Source: Flavobacterium sp. GSB-24
GTDB lineage: Bacteria > Bacteroidota > Bacteroidia > Flavobacteriales > Flavobacteriaceae
DNA: 64,000 nucleotides
Assembly: GCF_027924665.1 (NCBI RefSeq)
Contig: NZ_AP027043.1
Coordinates: 2,294,001 to 2,358,000 of the forward strand
Reading direction: 5' to 3'
This document shows, piece after piece, positions 44,764 to 53,780 of the stretch. Every line of letters starts with the position of its first letter. Within the stretch, counting starts at the first letter, position 1. The notes under the pieces are model-generated. The model searched no databases. It saw only the letters and a list, made by a program, of their open reading frames with translations, and was not told where the DNA came from. The position numbers were made by a program, and so were the translations under genes.

Positions 44764-44989
44764 GTTTCCCGCAGATTCCACAGATCTAGCAGATTAATTT
44801 TAATGAATAAATTTAGATAAAACGATTCTTTTTGTTTCACGCAGATTTGGCAGATTTGGCAGATTTGGCAGATTTTAGCAGATTTACTTTTAAGTTTATA
44901 AAAAATAAAATCTGCGTAAATCATTTAATCTGTGGCAAAAAAATAATTCGAGAAAATTCGAGAAATTCGTGGCAAAAAAACACCCTCAA
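44764..44989. repeat. Intergenic repeat block with 9-base tandem GGCAGATTT units
   Basis: Holds about four tandem copies of the unit (from 44841) and paired words such as CGCAGATT with AATCTGCG and CAGATTAA with TTTAATCTG. It makes up most of the 427-base spacer between two divergent genes. Non-coding; copy number may vary between strains. Confidence 0.6.
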
Positions 44990-45006
44990 AAAACAAAATC
45001 GTTTTA

Positions 45007-45014
45007 TATATTTG
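45007..45014 (+). promoter_or_regulatory. -7 promoter element of the amino-acid permease gene
   Basis: TATATTTG, an exact TAnnTTTG match, 81 bases before the ATG. No TTG partner is clear. Confidence 0.35.
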
Positions 45015-45095
45015 AAATCAGGATAATTTTTGCATTATTTGCAAAATAAAACCATAAAGTCCGAAGTAAATTAATTTTATAATAGCAAAACATAT

Positions 45096-47030
45096 ATGGC
45101 ATTTTCAAGTTTATTCCGAAAGAAAACAGTACAGGATATTCTGAAGCAGGTTGCTCAGAACGAATCAGATGGTCATAATGCATTAGGAAAACATTTGACG
45201 ACCAAAGATTTGACTGCATTCGGAATTGCGGCTATTGTTGGGGCAGGGATTTTTAGTACTATCGGAAAAGCCAGTGCAGACGGCGGACCAGCTGTTATTT
45301 TCTTGTTTCTATTTACAGCTTTAGCTTGTAGTTTTGCTGCTTTTGCTTACGCGGAATTTGCTTCGATGGTGCCGGTTTCAGGAAGTGCTTATACCTATTC
45401 GTATGTTGCTTTTGGAGAATTAATTGCCTGGATAATCGGCTGGGCTTTGATTATGGAATACGCAGTCGGAAATATAACCGTCGCCATATCGTGGAGTGAT
45501 TATTTTACGGGACTGCTCCAGAGCGGCGGTATACATCTTCCGCAATGGATTCAGATGGATTATTTAACGGCATCAAACGGATTTAAAGATGCCGAAGCTT
45601 TAATGCGAGGCGGAAAATCATTCGAAAATTTAAGTACAGCTTTACAGCAGGCCCATACAGCTTGGACAACAGCGCCAACAATAGGATCTTTCCATTTTGT
45701 TACCGATTTACCAGCTCTATTTATCATTATTTTGATTACAGCTTTGGTTTACAGAGGAATGAAAGAATCTCGTAACGCCAGTAATTTAATGGTTGTTGTA
45801 AAACTTTGTGTAGTTCTTCTAGTAATTGCTGTGGGTGTATTTTACGTAGATACAGCAAACTGGGATCCGTTTGCTCCAAATGGAGTTGGCGGGGTTTTAA
45901 AAGGTGTTTCTGCTGTTTTCTTTGCTTATATTGGTTTTGATGCGATTTCGACAACTGCCGAAGAATGTAAAAATCCGCAGCGTGATTTACCACGAGGTAT
46001 GATGTGGGCAATTATCATTTGTACGATTTTATATATCGCTATTGCCTTAGTTTTGACCGGAATGGTAAAATACCACGAACTAAATGTTGGAGATCCTCTT
46101 GCATTTGTTTTCGATAAATTAGACCTAAAATGGATGTCGGGAATTATTGCGGTAAGTGCTGTAGTAGCTATGGCAAGCGTTTTATTGGTTTTCCAAATGG
46201 GACAGCCTCGTATCTGGATGAGCATGAGCCGTGATGGTTTATTGCCAAAGAAATTTTCTACCGTTCACCCAAAATATAAAACACCATCATTTGCTACAAT
46301 CGTAACTGGTTTTGTGGTAGCAGTTCCAGCTTTATTTCTAAACCTTACAATGGTTACAGATTTATGCAGTATCGGAACTTTGTTTGCTTTTGTTTTGGTT
46401 TGCGCTGGAGTTTTAGTGTTGCAAAACAAACCTGAAATTCCAAGAGGAAAATTTAAAACGCCTTATGTAAATTCAAAATATATTTTACCAGTTTTAATGA
46501 TTGCTGGATTGTACTATGCTTTTACTTTCAACAATAAAGCTACAATGGCTTTTATAAATAATGAGGCGCAAACGAATGATGCGACAACAATTATTACTTC
46601 TTTAGATAAAGAAGAATCGGCAAAAGTTTTTAATTATTTGGAAAGCATTGACGTTCATAATAAAACTGCAGAAACATCAGATTTAGAGCATTTGCTAAGT
46701 CAATACCAAGACGATGACGCAAAATATGCTGAGGTTGTAAAAGGATTACCAATTAACGATTCTTTAAAATACGAATCAGGATTCAGTTTGTTCAAGCACA
46801 AAATTCCAATGTGGATTTTCTTATTTGTTTTAGTTGGATTAGCCGTTTGGGCATTCAGAAAAAATCTATCTTTAATTCCGCTTTTAGGATTAATTTGCTG
46901 CCTTTACATGATGGCCGAATTAAGCGTTTGGAACTGGATTTACTTCACTATCTGGTTACTAATCGGATTATTGATTTACTTTACTTATAGTAGAAAAAAT
47001 AGTAAACTAAATACTCAAGTTGTGAGTTAG
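45096..47030 (+). CDS. APC-family amino-acid permease with an inserted soluble loop
   Basis: 644 residues. The first about 460 form the twelve-helix APC core, with GAIVGAGIFSTIG-like helix 1 (AAIVGAGIFSTIGKAS) and FAYIGFDAISTTAEE in helix 6, as in the cationic amino-acid transporter group. A hydrophilic stretch of about 80 residues (about 495-560, with NDATTIITSLDKEE) then interrupts the C-terminal helices. Probably imports amino acids by proton or exchange coupling; specificity is not visible. The gene is monocistronic and ends at a strong hairpin. Confidence 0.92.
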   Translation: MAFSSLFRKKTVQDILKQVAQNESDGHNALGKHLTTKDLTAFGIAAIVGAGIFSTIGKASADGGPAVIFLFLFTALACSFAAFAYAEFASMVPVSGSAYTYSYVAFGELIAWIIGWALIMEYAVGNITVAISWSDYFTGLLQSGGIHLPQWIQMDYLTASNGFKDAEALMRGGKSFENLSTALQQAHTAWTTAPTIGSFHFVTDLPALFIIILITALVYRGMKESRNASNLMVVVKLCVVLLVIAVGVFYVDTANWDPFAPNGVGGVLKGVSAVFFAYIGFDAISTTAEECKNPQRDLPRGMMWAIIICTILYIAIALVLTGMVKYHELNVGDPLAFVFDKLDLKWMSGIIAVSAVVAMASVLLVFQMGQPRIWMSMSRDGLLPKKFSTVHPKYKTPSFATIVTGFVVAVPALFLNLTMVTDLCSIGTLFAFVLVCAGVLVLQNKPEIPRGKFKTPYVNSKYILPVLMIAGLYYAFTFNNKATMAFINNEAQTNDATTIITSLDKEESAKVFNYLESIDVHNKTAETSDLEHLLSQYQDDDAKYAEVVKGLPINDSLKYESGFSLFKHKIPMWIFLFVLVGLAVWAFRKNLSLIPLLGLICCLYMMAELSVWNWIYFTIWLLIGLLIYFTYSRKNSKLNTQVVS

Positions 47031-47049
47031 AATTAAAAGGTTATATGTG

Positions 47050-47085
47050 AAAAGCCGTTCTGAGAATAATTTCAGAACGGCTTTT
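47050..47085. terminator. Bidirectional terminator after the permease gene
   Basis: AAAAGCCGTTCTGA (47050-47063) and exact complement (47072-47085) around an 8-base loop, with T runs on both sides when read in either direction. Serves the plus gene ending at 47030 and possibly the minus gene ending at 47198. Confidence 0.85.
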
Positions 47086-47105
47086 TTCATATAAAATTCA
47101 CTCAA

Positions 47106-47199
47106 ATTTTCTCGCGCAGATTGTGCAAGTCTAGCAGATTTTTTTATAGATTTCTACAACAATAAGCATGATCAGCCAAATCTGCGAGAGAGAAATCTT
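47106..47199. repeat. Inverted repeat of the CGCAGATT type
   Basis: TTCTCGCGCAGATT near 47107-47122 pairs imperfectly with AAATCTGCGAGAGAGAAAT (47180-47198). It lies between the terminator and the stop of the next gene. Same family as the blocks at 44764 and 53564. Confidence 0.55.
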
Positions 47200-48442
47200 A
47201 GTGAACCTCTGTGTAAACTTCTTTACTAATCTCTGGGGAATTCAAAATACCAAGCTCAACCATACAAGCTTTCATCATTTGGTAAGTGCGTTCAATATCA
47301 TTATCCAATCCAATAGAAAAGCGAATCAAACCGTCTGTTAATCCCATTTCTTTCTGCTCTTCTAAGGGAATTTCACTAGAAGTCGAAGTTCCTGGTGCGC
47401 TGAATAATGTTTTATAAAAACCTAAACTAACAGCTAAATAACCTAAGTTTCTTTCCTGCATCAATTCCATCAATTCATTGGCTTTCGCTAAAGTGCCAAC
47501 GTCAATCGTCAGCATTCCTCCAAAACCATATTCTGGATTAATCATCGTTTTGTACAATTCGTGACTTGGATGACTTTTTAATCCGGGATAAACCGTTTTT
47601 AAACCTTCTTTCTCAAATTGATCGGCAAGAAAATGCGCATTATGACTGTGCTGTTTGATTCGGATGTGAAGCGTGCGAAGATTTTTCATTACAGAAGCCG
47701 AACGCAAACTATCCATCGTTGGCCCTAACAGCATACTTGCACCAGAATTTACATTTTTTAGCGAATTAATAAATTCTTTTGATGCACAAGTCACACCTCC
47801 GACAGTATCACTGCTTCCGTTAATGTATTTTGTCAAACTATGAATGACAATATCGGCACCTAATTTTGCAGGAGAAACAGATAAGGGTGAAAAAGTATTA
47901 TCGACAACCAATTTCAAATTGTACTTTTTGGCTATTTTAGCTAAACCAGCAATATCGGCAACTTCCAGAAGTGGATTACTAACCGTTTCGCAATATAAAA
48001 CTTTCGTTTTTGATGTAATTGCTGCTTGTACAACGTCCAACTTAGTAATGTCAACAAAGCTTGTTTCAATTCCGAATCTTGGAGTAAAGTTTTTTAGAAA
48101 AGCGTATGTTCCGCCATAAATAGTTCGGCTCGAAACAATGTGATCGCCCGCACCGCACAGCTGTAATAGAGTAGGCGTAATCGCACCCATTCCTGAAGCC
48201 GATACATTTGCTGTTTCCGTTCCTTCCATTGCCGCCAAAGCCTGATCCAAATACAAATTGCTTGGCGATGAATGACGCGAGTATAAATAACAGCCTTCCA
48301 TATTGCCTTCAAAAGTATCAAACATCGTTTTGGCCGAAAGAAAAGTATAAGTAGAGGAATCAGAAATCGAAGGATTTACACCTCCAAATTCACCAAAGTA
48401 CTGCAAATCTTGAATTTTATCTGCTGGGTTAAAGTTTTTCAT
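47198..48442 (-). CDS. Cys/Met-metabolism PLP enzyme (methionine gamma-lyase-like)
   Basis: 414 residues of fold type I. The PLP lysine is K205 in HSLTKYINGSSD, the PLP-ring aspartate is D181 in VVDNTF, and the phosphate contacts are SASGMGA and YLYSRHSSPS. Y/R in this segment resembles methionine gamma-lyases and O-acetylhomoserine sulfhydrylases more than cystathionine beta-lyase. A divergent Lrp/AsnC-type gene 252 bases away probably regulates it, an arrangement that suits amino-acid breakdown. Which sulfur substrate it uses is not certain. Confidence 0.88.
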   Translation of the reverse strand: MKNFNPADKIQDLQYFGEFGGVNPSISDSSTYTFLSAKTMFDTFEGNMEGCYLYSRHSSPSNLYLDQALAAMEGTETANVSASGMGAITPTLLQLCGAGDHIVSSRTIYGGTYAFLKNFTPRFGIETSFVDITKLDVVQAAITSKTKVLYCETVSNPLLEVADIAGLAKIAKKYNLKLVVDNTFSPLSVSPAKLGADIVIHSLTKYINGSSDTVGGVTCASKEFINSLKNVNSGASMLLGPTMDSLRSASVMKNLRTLHIRIKQHSHNAHFLADQFEKEGLKTVYPGLKSHPSHELYKTMINPEYGFGGMLTIDVGTLAKANELMELMQERNLGYLAVSLGFYKTLFSAPGTSTSSEIPLEEQKEMGLTDGLIRFSIGLDNDIERTYQMMKACMVELGILNSPEISKEVYTEVH

Positions 48443-48694
48443 TATAGTTGGTTTTTTGTTTGTTTTGTTTCAAGTTTCAAGTTGAGAGCGAGGAAGCTCG
48501 TTTCTAAGAAATTCTATCCAAAATAATATCTATTTAGAATATTAATCAATCATAAATTGAATAATTAGATTTTAAAACTATAAAAACTTATTTTTAATGA
48601 TTTTTAATCTAAATTTGATCTGGAAAATATAATTCAATAGATTTTATTTCACTTAATAAACTATCAACTATCAACCCAAAACCATCAACTAAAA

Positions 48695-49153
48695 ATGACT
48701 CTAGACGCTACAGATAAAAAACTCCTCGTTTTACTTCAAACCGACAGTAAAAAAACAACCAAAGAATTATCTTTAAAACTTGATCTTTCTGTAACCGCAG
48801 TTTACGAACGAATCAAAAAACTAGAACGAGAAGGTATCATTAAAAACTATGCAGCATTAGTAGATAAATCCAAAATCGAAAAAGGATTTGTGGTTTTCTG
48901 TCATCTAAAACTTATTCAGCATACTAAAGAATTCCTAACCAAATTCGAAAGCGAAGTCATCAAACTAAACGAAGTTTTAGAATGCCATCATGTAAGCGGT
49001 GATTACGATTATATCTTGAAAGTTTTAGTAAAAGATATGGAAGCGTATCGTGAATTTTTGGTTACCAAATTGACTTCGCTTCAACATATTGGCAGTACGC
49101 AAAGTATGTTTATGATTAGTGAGGTGAAGAACTCGACGGTAATTTCTTTTTAA
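48695..49153 (+). CDS. Lrp/AsnC-family transcriptional regulator
   Basis: 152 residues: N-terminal winged HTH (LSLKLDLSVTAVYERIKKLEREGII) and C-terminal RAM/ASNC ligand domain (VSGDYDYILKVLVKDMEAY). These proteins form octamers and sense amino acids. The gene is divergent from the PLP enzyme at 47198-48442 and is the obvious candidate to control it, with methionine or another amino acid as effector. The start follows an A-rich stretch at 48683-48694. Confidence 0.93.
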   Translation: MTLDATDKKLLVLLQTDSKKTTKELSLKLDLSVTAVYERIKKLEREGIIKNYAALVDKSKIEKGFVVFCHLKLIQHTKEFLTKFESEVIKLNEVLECHHVSGDYDYILKVLVKDMEAYREFLVTKLTSLQHIGSTQSMFMISEVKNSTVISF

Positions 49154-49170
49154 GAGGTTCAAAGGTTTTA

Positions 49171-49345
49171 AAAAAGAGACTAAGATTCTAAGTTACTAAG
49201 GTTCTAAGTTTTTTTAATAGCGTCCAACTTTAGCTGACGCAACTAATCTTTATTCTTTAAACTTTGCGACTCTGCGTCTTTGCGAGATTAAAAAACAAAA
49301 CTTTGCGTAATTCTTAGCGTCCTTTGCGGTAAAACCTTCCTCCAA
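49171..49345. repeat. Intergenic repeat block (TTCTAAGTTACTAAG and CTTTGCG types)
   Basis: Contains CTAAG repeats like those at 16893-17107 and words of the form CTTTGCGACTCTGCG with TTGCGTAATTCTTAGCG. It fills the spacer between the Lrp-type gene and lpdA. Non-coding. Confidence 0.55.
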
Positions 49346-49397
49346 AATTTCACACAAAAAACATTGAGATTTAAACTTTAAACAAAACTTTATTCCT

Positions 49398-49405
49398 TAA
49401 ATTTG
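49398..49405 (+). promoter_or_regulatory. -7 promoter element of lpdA
   Basis: TAAATTTG, an exact TAnnTTTG match 30 bases before the lpdA ATG. Confidence 0.5.
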
Positions 49406-49435
49406 TGACGCTAAAAAATTAAAAATAGACAAACT

Positions 49436-50839
49436 ATGAGTTCATTTGACGTAGTCATTATAGGTTCAGGTCCTGGCGGATATGTATCAGCAATTCGTTG
49501 CGCACAATTAGGTTTCAAAACTGCCATTATAGAAAAATATAATTCATTAGGCGGAACTTGCCTTAACGTAGGTTGTATTCCTTCAAAAGCATTATTGTCG
49601 TCTTCTCATCATTATGCTGAAATTGCTCATTTTGCAGATCACGGAATAGAAGTTTCTGGAGATGTAAAAATCAATTTAGAGAAAATGATCGCGCGCAAAC
49701 AAGCAGTTGTAGATCAAACCGTAGGTGGAATCAACTACTTAATGGATAAAAATAAAATTACTGTTTTCACTGGTTTAGGTTCTTTCGTAGACGCAACGCA
49801 TATCGCAATTGCAAAAGCTGACGGGACATCAGAAACTATCGAAGCAAAATATACTGTAATCGCTACAGGTTCAAAACCATCTTCTTTACCATTTATCAAA
49901 ATTGATAAAGAAAGAATCATCACTTCTACTGAGGCTTTAGCTTTAAAAGAAGTTCCAAAACACTTAGTAATTATTGGTGGAGGAGTTATTGGAATCGAGC
50001 TTGGACAAGTTTACTTGCGTTTAGGAGCTCAGGTTTCTGTAGTAGAATTCATGGACAGAATCATTCCTGGAATGGACGGAGCTCTTTCTAAAGAATTGAC
50101 TAAGGTATTGAAAAAACAAGGAATGAAATTCTACGTTTCTCACAAAGTAAAATCAGTTGAAAGAAACGGCGATGCTGTTGTAGTTCAAGCTGAAAATGCA
50201 AAAGGAGAAACAATCACTCTTGAAGGAGATTATTCATTAGTTTCTGTTGGTCGTCGTCCTTACACAGACGGATTAAACGCTGACAAAGCTGGAGTTAAAA
50301 TTTCAGACAGAGGACAAGTTGAAGTAAACGATCATTTACAAACAAATGTTCCAAATATCTATGCAATTGGTGATGTTGTTCGTGGAGCAATGTTAGCGCA
50401 TAAAGCGGAAGAAGAAGGAGTAGTAGTTGCTGAAATTTTAGCAGGTCAGAAACCGCATATCGATTACAATTTAATTCCTGGTGTGGTTTACACTTGGCCG
50501 GAAGTTGCAGCAGTGGGACAAACTGAAGAGCAATTGAAAGCTGCGGGAGTGAAATATAAATCTGGAAGTTTCCCTTTCAAAGCGTTAGGACGTGCAAGAG
50601 CAAGTGCTGACTTAGACGGATTTGTAAAAATCCTTGCTGATGAAAAAACAGATGAGGTTTTAGGAGTTCACATGATTGGTGCCCGTACAGCAGATTTAAT
50701 TGCTGAAGCGGTTACTGCAATGGAATTCAAAGCTTCTGCTGAAGATATTTCAAGAATGAGTCATGCGCACCCAACTTTCGCGGAAGCGGTAAAAGAAGCA
50801 GCATTGGCAGCTACTGAAAATAGAGCTTTACACGTATAA
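49436..50839 (+). CDS. lpdA: Dihydrolipoyl dehydrogenase
   Basis: 467 residues, complete. FAD-binding GSGPGGYVSA, redox-active disulfide C42/C47 in GGTCLNVGC, NAD-binding GGGVIGIELG, and the C-terminal interface base H445 with E450 in AHPTFAE. It reoxidises dihydrolipoamide in pyruvate, 2-oxoglutarate, branched-chain dehydrogenases or the glycine system, making NADH. It stands alone, which fits a shared E3 subunit. A hairpin with T run follows at 50862. Confidence 0.97.
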   Translation: MSSFDVVIIGSGPGGYVSAIRCAQLGFKTAIIEKYNSLGGTCLNVGCIPSKALLSSSHHYAEIAHFADHGIEVSGDVKINLEKMIARKQAVVDQTVGGINYLMDKNKITVFTGLGSFVDATHIAIAKADGTSETIEAKYTVIATGSKPSSLPFIKIDKERIITSTEALALKEVPKHLVIIGGGVIGIELGQVYLRLGAQVSVVEFMDRIIPGMDGALSKELTKVLKKQGMKFYVSHKVKSVERNGDAVVVQAENAKGETITLEGDYSLVSVGRRPYTDGLNADKAGVKISDRGQVEVNDHLQTNVPNIYAIGDVVRGAMLAHKAEEEGVVVAEILAGQKPHIDYNLIPGVVYTWPEVAAVGQTEEQLKAAGVKYKSGSFPFKALGRARASADLDGFVKILADEKTDEVLGVHMIGARTADLIAEAVTAMEFKASAEDISRMSHAHPTFAEAVKEAALAATENRALHV

Positions 50840-50861
50840 TTTGCGTAAATCATATTAACTA

Positions 50862-50888
50862 AACCGTCAGAGCAATCTGGCGGTTTTT
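50862..50888 (+). terminator. Terminator of lpdA
   Basis: AACCGTCAGA, loop GCAA, TCTGGCGGTT (one G-U pair) followed by T residues to 50890. Confidence 0.85.
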
Positions 50889-50992
50889 TTATGCGTTATT
50901 TTAGCTTCTTAATAATATAATAATTCAAAATAATTTTGTAAATTAGATGTGTGTTTCAAGTGCTATCTTTATGATTATTAAAAGATAACATT

Positions 50993-51535
50993 ATGAAAAG
51001 TAAATATATAGTTCCGATTTTGATTGGAGCAGGAATAGGAATTGCCCTTACATCTTGTGGAGGAGGTATTCCGAAAAAAGCACAAGCTGTAACCAATTTT
51101 GACAGCAAAAAATATCTCGGAAAATGGTATGAAATCGCTAGATTAGATTACAAATGGGAAAGAGATCTGGACAATGTAACTGCTGAGTATTCTTTAAACG
51201 AAGATAAAACTATAAAAGTCGATAATAAGGGCTATAATGTCAAAAAAGACAAATGGGAACAAAGTGTCGGGAAAGCTAAATTTGTCAAAAAAGATAATAT
51301 TGGTATGCTGAAAGTCTCATTTTTTGGTCCTTTTTATTCAGGGTACAATGTTGTAGCTATTGACCCCGACTATAAGTATGCGCTTGTTGCTGGTGAAAGT
51401 TTAAAATACATGTGGATCCTTTCGCGTGAGAAAACTATTCCAGAAAGTATAAAGGCAGACTATTTAATTAAAGCTCAAGAAATTGGATACAAAGTAACCG
51501 ATCTCGTTTGGGTTAAGCATGATAGAACGAATTAA
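50993..51535 (+). CDS. Lipocalin-family lipoprotein (Blc-like)
   Basis: 180 residues with a lipoprotein signal ending ALTSCGGG. The lipocalin barrel starts with the G-x-W motif in YLGKWYEIARLD and has the typical DNVTAEYSL, YNVVAIDPDYKYALVAG and MWILSREKTIP blocks, as in bacterial Blc. It sits in the outer membrane and binds fatty acids or lysophospholipids. Monocistronic, with a terminator 6 bases after the stop. Confidence 0.93.
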   Translation: MKSKYIVPILIGAGIGIALTSCGGGIPKKAQAVTNFDSKKYLGKWYEIARLDYKWERDLDNVTAEYSLNEDKTIKVDNKGYNVKKDKWEQSVGKAKFVKKDNIGMLKVSFFGPFYSGYNVVAIDPDYKYALVAGESLKYMWILSREKTIPESIKADYLIKAQEIGYKVTDLVWVKHDRTN

Positions 51536-51540
51536 AAAAG

Positions 51541-51575
51541 AACCCGACAGTTTAAATAGCTGTCGGGTTTTATTT
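51541..51575. terminator. Terminator after the lipocalin gene
   Basis: AACCCGACAG (51541-51550) and complement CTGTCGGGTT (51560-51569), followed by TTATTTTT. It also faces the convergent DoxX-like gene. Confidence 0.85.
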
Positions 51576-51592
51576 TTAGTTTGAAAAATAAT

Positions 51593-51967
51593 TTATGGTG
51601 TGAAAATACTTTTATAATTACCCCAATATCTGTAAATCAAAAATAAATTGGCTAAGAATAATAACACTGCAATTGGCAGACCTTCTGGAGCAAGAAAATA
51701 ATTGATAAACAAAATATTTACCGTAATAGGCAGGATCAAAATATTAGCAAGTGTTACATATCGCCCAGTTATAAATGCAATTCCACACAGCAATTCAATT
51801 GATTTAGCAAGTGGCATTAAATAAGTTGAAGCCATTAAACCTACATTAAAAGCTTTAAAATTTCCTGTAGTTTCTGGTTCAGGCATTAAATGAAAAAAGT
51901 AACTGATAGAGGCAAAAAGTAACAAAAGACCAATTAAAACGCGGACAATAATTGTGGCAATTTTCAT
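51593..51967 (-). CDS. DoxX-like membrane protein
   Basis: 124 residues, four hydrophobic helices. The first helix RVLIGLLLLFASISYF, the KSIELLCGIAFITGRYV segment and IVPITVN-like helix three are typical of DoxX family proteins. In other bacteria relatives join thiosulfate or redox complexes, but no partner is encoded nearby and the function is unknown. It is convergent to the lipocalin gene and separated from pabB by 277 bases with no further feature. Confidence 0.8.
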   Translation of the reverse strand: MKIATIIVRVLIGLLLLFASISYFFHLMPEPETTGNFKAFNVGLMASTYLMPLAKSIELLCGIAFITGRYVTLANILILPITVNILFINYFLAPEGLPIAVLLFLANLFLIYRYWGNYKSIFTP

Positions 51968-52244
51968 AATACTTAGGATTTTTTAAGGTTAAAAAATATA
52001 ATTAAGTTATTGGAAAAGATACAATCTAAGGTCTCAAAAATTAAAAGCACAAATCATTTTTTGTGGTTCTTTTTTAAGAATTTTACAGTCAAACTAATTC
52101 AATTTTGGGATTAATCTAAGAGTATATCAAATATAACGAATTTTTTCTTATAAAAAGTAAGTCTTTTTAACACTTTTGCTTTGCTGTTATTATCGTTTCA
52201 TTATTTCTTTTGCGTTCTAGTAGTAAAGGAATTTTGTCGTAATT

Positions 52245-53555
52245 TTGAAGTTTAAAATTTACCCATTTTTGAGAGTTTCCATTCATAAAAATATTGCAAA
52301 TCCAGAACTGTTTAAACAACAACTATTAAGTTGGGCGCAGCAGTTTCGCGAAGTTATTTTTTTAGACAGCAATTCCTATCCGCAGCAATATTCTAATTTT
52401 GATTGTTTATTGGCGGTAGATGCTTTTACCTCTTTAAAAACTGACTATTACAACGCTTTTGAAGATTTAAAACAATATCAGCAGAATACTAAAGACTGGC
52501 TTTTTGGTTATCTTTCTTATGATCTAAAAAATGATATAGAAAATCTTCATTCCAAGAATTTTGACGGATTGAATTTTCCTGATTTGTTTTTCTTTCAGCC
52601 TAAAAAACTTTTTATCCTAAAAGGTAATCAGCTTGAAATTCAATATTTAATGCTTTGTGATCACGAAGTTGAAGAAGATTTTGATGGAATAGTACAAAGT
52701 CGAAAGTCGAAAGTCGAAAGTGACGAAAAATTGAATATTCAACAACGTATTTCTAAAGAATTATATATTCAGAAAATAAATAAAATGCTCGAACATATTC
52801 ATATTGGAGATATGTATGAGGCAAATTTCTGTATGGAATTTTACGCTGAAAATGCCGTTATAAATCCGTTAGAAAAATTTCAAAAGTTGAATGAAATTTC
52901 TAAAGCGCCTTTTTCAGTTTTCTTTAAAAATTACAAACACTATCTGCTTTCTGCTTCGCCAGAGCGTTATATTAAAAAAGAGGGAGATAAAATTATTTCT
53001 CAGCCTATTAAAGGAACTTCTAAACGTTTTTTGGATTCGATCGAAGATGAAAAATCAAAAGCTATTTTGGAATCAGATGCAAAAGAACGTGCAGAAAACA
53101 TCATGATAACTGATTTGGTTCGAAACGACTTGTCACATACTGCACAGAAAGGTTCGGTTGAGGTTGAAGAGCTTTGCGGTATTTATTCGTTTTTGCAGGT
53201 ACATCAAATGATTTCTACGATTACTTCAAAATTAGATGCTCAATATTCTGCCGTAGACGTTTTAAAAACAACTTTTCCAATGGGAAGCATGACCGGAGCG
53301 CCAAAAATTTCTGTCATGGAAATTATTGAAAATCTGGAAGAAACAAAAAGAGGATTGTACAGTGGTGCAATTGGATATTTTACGCCTGCAGGAGATTTTG
53401 ATTTTAATGTGGTCATTAGAAGTATATTGTATAATCAGGAAAATAAATACATTTCATTTTCGGTTGGAAGTGCCATTACATCATTATCCGATCCTGAAAA
53501 AGAATATGAAGAATGTTTATTAAAAGCTAAGGCAATGCACGAAGTTTTACAATAA
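52245..53555 (+). CDS. pabB: Aminodeoxychorismate synthase component I (PabB-like)
   Basis: 436 residues of the chorismate-binding family. Conserved blocks: GDMYEANFCMEF, SPERYIK, PIKGTSKR, ERAENIMITDLVRNDL, MISTITSKL, PMGSMTGAPK and GLYSGAIGYF. These bind chorismate and magnesium. PabB with PabA makes 4-amino-4-deoxychorismate for folate. The start seems to be TTG; no ATG is present early in the frame. Residues about 151-159 are encoded by a 7-base tandem repeat (see 52696-52722). The single lysine of PIKGT fits PabB rather than TrpE. No partner PabA is in the window. Confidence 0.85.
   Translation: MKFKIYPFLRVSIHKNIANPELFKQQLLSWAQQFREVIFLDSNSYPQQYSNFDCLLAVDAFTSLKTDYYNAFEDLKQYQQNTKDWLFGYLSYDLKNDIENLHSKNFDGLNFPDLFFFQPKKLFILKGNQLEIQYLMLCDHEVEEDFDGIVQSRKSKVESDEKLNIQQRISKELYIQKINKMLEHIHIGDMYEANFCMEFYAENAVINPLEKFQKLNEISKAPFSVFFKNYKHYLLSASPERYIKKEGDKIISQPIKGTSKRFLDSIEDEKSKAILESDAKERAENIMITDLVRNDLSHTAQKGSVEVEELCGIYSFLQVHQMISTITSKLDAQYSAVDVLKTTFPMGSMTGAPKISVMEIIENLEETKRGLYSGAIGYFTPAGDFDFNVVIRSILYNQENKYISFSVGSAITSLSDPEKEYEECLLKAKAMHEVLQ
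52696..52722 (+). repeat. 7-base tandem repeat inside pabB
   Basis: Nearly four copies of AAAGTCG in the coding sequence (52696, 52703, 52710, partial 52717), giving QSRKSKVES. Because the unit is not a multiple of three, gain or loss of one copy would shift the frame. Confidence 0.7.
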
Positions 53556-53563
53556 AGTGGACT

Positions 53564-53725
53564 TGTCGCGAATTAGCCGAATTTGCACGAATTATTTTTT
53601 TGCTACAGATTATTAAGATTTACACAGATTTTAGAATCATTTTAATCCTTTAATCTGTGGCTGTATTTTTTAAAGTTTTGCAAATTAATTAGTGGAAATT
53701 TGTGTAATTCGTTGCAGAAAAAATG
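53564..53725. repeat. Nested intergenic inverted repeat, CACGAATT/AATCTGTGGC type
   Basis: Outer words (GAATTTGCACGAATTATT and GTGTAATTCGTTGC) and inner words (GCTACAGATT and AATCTGTGGC) are arranged symmetrically about 53630. It fills the spacer between pabB and tilS. Confidence 0.55.
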
Positions 53726-53780
53726 CCCGCTTAACATTTCATTTAAAAATAGAACGAATTTAATTTTTTACATTTATCAA

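Noticed and set aside
44832..45026. 64-residue frame in the repeat block
   Set aside because: It is made of the GGCAGATTT tandem repeat (ADLADLADLAD), so it is not a gene.
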